Below are positions 7,850 to 10,710 of a stretch of DNA of 10,710 nucleotides, one piece after another. Source of the stretch: DASRJX01 sp035649235 (GTDB taxonomy: Bacteria > Acidobacteriota > Polarisedimenticolia > Gp22-AA2). The stretch spans positions 1-10,710 of the forward strand of contig DASRJX010000091.1 of the NCBI GenBank assembly GCA_035649235.1. The letters are read 5' to 3'. The first letter of the stretch is position 1. Every line of letters begins with the position of its first letter. The position numbers and the translations under genes are program-made. The notes beneath the pieces are model-generated. The model had not been told where the DNA came from and made no database searches. It was given only the letters and a program-made list of their open reading frames with translations.

Positions 7850-10710
7850 GACGCCCCCGACCGCTCCCTGCGGAACACGAACCTCTGATAGAGGAGAGAC
7901 ACCAGGATCAGCGATACGGCCAGGCCGAGAAGCGACGCCACGCGATAGAGGTCGCGCAGCGACGCCAGATCATAGAGGAAGACCTTGCCGATGGTGACGA
8001 GCAGGAGGCCGAGGCTGAGCCAGCGCAGGCCCAGAGCGTCGCGGGCCATCCCGAAGCCGAGGAGGAGGAGCGCGTAGATCCCCCAGGCCATGGACACGGT
8101 GAGCCGCTGGGCCGGCGGACCGCCGAAGTCGAAGCGCAGCCTGTCGCCTACGGCGAACCAGTCGGCAATGGTGAGATTGATCCAGAAGAAGACGACCAGG
8201 ATGGCGGCGACGCCGGCGCCGATGGCGCCGGTCGGCCGCCCGCCGGCGTAGATCCCCTCCTCCCAGTCCCGCGCGCGGGCCCGCTCGCGCGGCTTGAGGA
8301 GCACGGCGCTCAGTAGGAGTGCCGCGGCCGGCACCAGGTAGGTGTACATCAGCCAGTTCACGATCCGGACCGTCGATCGAGGGTAATAGCCCAGCAGCTC
8401 GACATTGGCGACGAGACGCAGCGTCGCCGCGCCCAGCAGGGTCAGGCCGAAGTACTTGAGCCCCGGATGATCGAGCCGCGTCCACAGGGCGATGACCGCC
8501 AGGCCCTCCAGGGCCCAGCCGAGGGTGATCCACTCCTTTTCGAGCTGCAGCGGGATGGCGACGGCGACGAAGCAGAGTGCTGTGGCCGCGAACCAGACCA
8601 GGGCGCTCGTGCGGATCGGCTCGTCCGACGGCCCGGCACGGCGGGCCCGATCCGCCGCGGCCAGCGACAGGGCGCCGAGGGCGATGGGCAGCACGCCGAT
8701 GAAGCCGTCCCCGAGGCCCCACACGAACAGCCTCCGCAGCGGCGCGAACCAGAGCGGCCCCGCGAGGGCGGCGGCCCACCAGGCGAGGCGATCGGCCGAG
8801 AAGCGGCGCGCGGCCAGGAGCGGCCACGCCGTGTAGAGGACGACGGCTGCGGCCTCGACAAGGAACGCGGTCAGGATCTCGCGGGGGCGCTCGTCCAGCC
8901 CGACCCGGCCGAAAGTCCACACGAGGTGAACCAGGAGCGTGGCGCCGACCGCGGCCGCGCACCAGGCGCCCTGCTCGCGCCGGGTCGCGGCGGCCATCGC
9001 CAGGAAGCCGAGGAGGAGCGACGCGCCGAGCGCCGGCAGGGGTCCCAGCGCCAGGGTGAACGGGGCCGGCGCCAGTCCCAGGAGCAGCAGGACCGGCAGG
9101 AGGGCCGCCGCATGATCGGCGAAATCCGCCACGAGGGCCTCCCGCCGCAGGAGGGCGGCCGCGTGCAAGGCCAGCGACGCGCCCAGGAGGAGCGCCAGGA
9201 AGAGGGGGGGCGCGGGGAAGCCGGGATCCCCGGAGTGGCCGAGATGCAGGATCGAGAGTCCGAGACCGATCCCGACGGCGGCCGCCGGCTGCAGCAGGCC
9301 GCGCCCGGGACACGCGGCGTGCCGGTAGAGCAGAGCGGCGAGCCCCGCCCAGCCGACGAGCCAGGGCGTCATCGGCACGTTCGCCACCGCTGAGGCGAAC
9401 AGCAGGACGAAGAACAGTCCGCAGGCCGCAAGGATGGCGGCCGGCGCGGGGCCGTCCGCGCCGGCAGGCTCAGGGTCGCGCTCGACGAAGAGATGGAAGA
9501 CCAGCGCGATGCCGATCGCGGCAGCGACCACCTCCCAGGCGAGGGGCGTCGTGAGGGCGTGCTCAATCAGCCAGGCGCCGACGACGGCGATGCTCGCGGT
9601 GGCCGCGCCCATGCCGAGCGCGGGGACGCGCTGCTCCCGGGCCACCCAGCCGGCGCCCGCGTCGAGCAGGACGAGAAGGATGGCGATCGGGTAGAGATGC
9701 GGGCCGAGCCCGACGCGGGTCGCGAAATAGAAGGCGAAGAGGAACGGGAACGCGATCGCGCCGACCTGGCTCCAGACCCAGATCCCGCGCGGCTCGCGGC
9801 CGCCCGCCAGCCGGCCCGCGAGGACGAAGAGCAGCGCGAAGACCGTCAGGATGACGAGGCCGAGGAACAGGCGGGCCGGCCCCATCCGCATGACGATCCA
9901 GAGCCCCTGCAGGATGACCGTCCCCAGCAGGCTGAGCACGCCGAGCGAGGGCCATCGTCGTTTGTGGCCGACGGCCAGAATCCCCAGGTCGAGGAGGAGG
10001 ACGTACCCGAACAGACCGATCGGCCGGTCGGCCCCGCTCGAAAGGAGAAGCGGCGTGGCGAAGCCGCCGACCAGGCCTAGCACGGCGACGAGCAGCGAGC
10101 CGTGCCGCACCGCCAACAGGCAGCACGCGGCCGTCACGAGCACCATCAGGACGAAGACCGCGGCCATGGGGACGAGTCCGTACAGGACGTGCGCCGCCCA
10201 GAAGGCCGCATAGAGGATGACGAACCCCGCGCCGGTCACCCCCTCCGCCGTCTGTCGGTAGCCGCGGCCCCGCAGCCACTCCGACCCGACGACGCACCCG
10301 AGCCCCGTCAGTGTTCCGAGGACGACCCGCATGGCCGGCGTGATGAGGCCGTGCTCGATGGAGTAGCGGAAGAAGAGGAGCCCCGCGAGCCCCAGCGCCA
10401 CGGCCCCGACGACCGCTGCGCCGCGGACGCCGATCCAGCGCTCCCAATCGATGGGAGGTGACGGGGGCCGGGCCCGCCCCGATCCGGAGAAGAGGGGCGG
10501 CTCGGGCGCGCTCGGCGGACGCGGCGGCGGTGCGGCCGGTCGCCCTGACGGGTCCGTTCCTGCCGGCGGCCTCGGTGCGGGCTGCGCTCCCGGCGAAGGG
10601 GTCGGCCTCGGCGGCGCCACGATGGGCGGCTCCGCCGGCAGGTCGAACTCCAGGTCCGCCGCGCGCGCGTGCGGCGTCGCCGGGAACGTGGAAGGAGATG
10701 GCGCGACCGG
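7846..10710 (-). CDS. DUF2339-type polytopic membrane protein (5' end beyond window)
   Basis: 954 codons are in the window with no stop up to the right edge, so the start is probably outside. The first 87 or so visible residues are a Pro/Ala-rich linker, followed by IDWERWIGVRGAAVVGAVAL, the typical entry into the DUF2339 membrane region. About 25 to 30 hydrophobic helices fill the rest almost without loops. C-terminal family hallmarks are present: EKEWITLGWALEGLAVI, NWLMYTYLVPAAALLL and GKVFLYDLASLRDLYR, then a last helix and a basic tail. It is an inner-membrane protein of unknown function; the size and helix density fit a transporter or a scaffold for envelope assembly, but no catalytic residue stands out. 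The only in-window start option, GTG 10620, has a weak GCGGAG 9 nt upstream and lies inside the linker. The stop overlaps the start of the DUF3999-type gene by 4 bp, so the two products are likely made in step and may form a complex. Confidence 0.82.
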   Translation of the reverse strand, partial: PVAPSPSTFPATPHARAADLEFDLPAEPPIVAPPRPTPSPGAQPAPRPPAGTDPSGRPAAPPPRPPSAPEPPLFSGSGRARPPSPPIDWERWIGVRGAAVVGAVALGLAGLLFFRYSIEHGLITPAMRVVLGTLTGLGCVVGSEWLRGRGYRQTAEGVTGAGFVILYAAFWAAHVLYGLVPMAAVFVLMVLVTAACCLLAVRHGSLLVAVLGLVGGFATPLLLSSGADRPIGLFGYVLLLDLGILAVGHKRRWPSLGVLSLLGTVILQGLWIVMRMGPARLFLGLVILTVFALLFVLAGRLAGGREPRGIWVWSQVGAIAFPFLFAFYFATRVGLGPHLYPIAILLVLLDAGAGWVAREQRVPALGMGAATASIAVVGAWLIEHALTTPLAWEVVAAAIGIALVFHLFVERDPEPAGADGPAPAAILAACGLFFVLLFASAVANVPMTPWLVGWAGLAALLYRHAACPGRGLLQPAAAVGIGLGLSILHLGHSGDPGFPAPPLFLALLLGASLALHAAALLRREALVADFADHAAALLPVLLLLGLAPAPFTLALGPLPALGASLLLGFLAMAAATRREQGAWCAAAVGATLLVHLVWTFGRVGLDERPREILTAFLVEAAAVVLYTAWPLLAARRFSADRLAWWAAALAGPLWFAPLRRLFVWGLGDGFIGVLPIALGALSLAAADRARRAGPSDEPIRTSALVWFAATALCFVAVAIPLQLEKEWITLGWALEGLAVIALWTRLDHPGLKYFGLTLLGAATLRLVANVELLGYYPRSTVRIVNWLMYTYLVPAAALLLSAVLLKPRERARARDWEEGIYAGGRPTGAIGAGVAAILVVFFWINLTIADWFAVGDRLRFDFGGPPAQRLTVSMAWGIYALLLLGFGMARDALGLRWLSLGLLLVTIGKVFLYDLASLRDLYRVASLLGLAVSLILVSLLYQRFVFRRERSGAS

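Overview
The window is very GC-rich bacterial DNA. Every gene I can support lies on the minus strand, so the biological order runs from the right edge to the left. GC-rich third positions, GGAGG-type ribosome binding sites, 4-bp start/stop overlaps, a BarA-like hybrid kinase and a DUF2339/DUF3999 pair suggest a GC-rich Gram-negative-type lineage (for example Acidobacteriota, Myxococcota or Gemmatimonadota). Nothing in the window fixes the phylum.

Right block (10710 to about 1713): a large polytopic membrane protein of the DUF2339 type, whose start lies beyond the window, overlaps by 4 bp (GTGA) an exported, C-terminally anchored DUF3999-type protein. After 44 bp comes a soluble hybrid histidine kinase (GAF-PAS-HisKA-HATPase-REC-REC-HPt). 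It overlaps by 4 bp (ATGA) a response regulator that carries an RsbW/SpoIIAB-like ATPase domain instead of a DNA-binding domain. Two tandem hairpins follow the last stop codon. Spacing suggests one co-directional unit, or two adjacent ones, linking an envelope protein pair to a phosphorelay whose output is probably partner switching (anti-sigma/anti-anti-sigma control) rather than direct DNA binding.

Middle (1325-1791): a 467-bp gap rich in perfect inverted repeats, including a 12-bp-stem dyad, plus a possible 29-codon basic ORF with a good ribosome binding site. It probably holds the end of the right-hand unit and the promoter and leader of the left-hand one.

Left block (1324 to 1): a cytoplasmic orthocaspase (bacterial metacaspase-like C14 protease, intact His/Cys dyad) followed after 5 bp by the 5' part of an exported protein I do not recognise, which runs off the left edge.

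The most unusual points are the kinase paired with a REC-anti-sigma-type ATPase protein, the tight pairing of an orthocaspase with an unknown exported protein, the acid-free, Arg/Lys-rich linker inside the caspase, the internal duplication in the DUF3999-type protein, and the structured leader in front of the caspase. I see no mobile element, CRISPR array, tRNA or rRNA.
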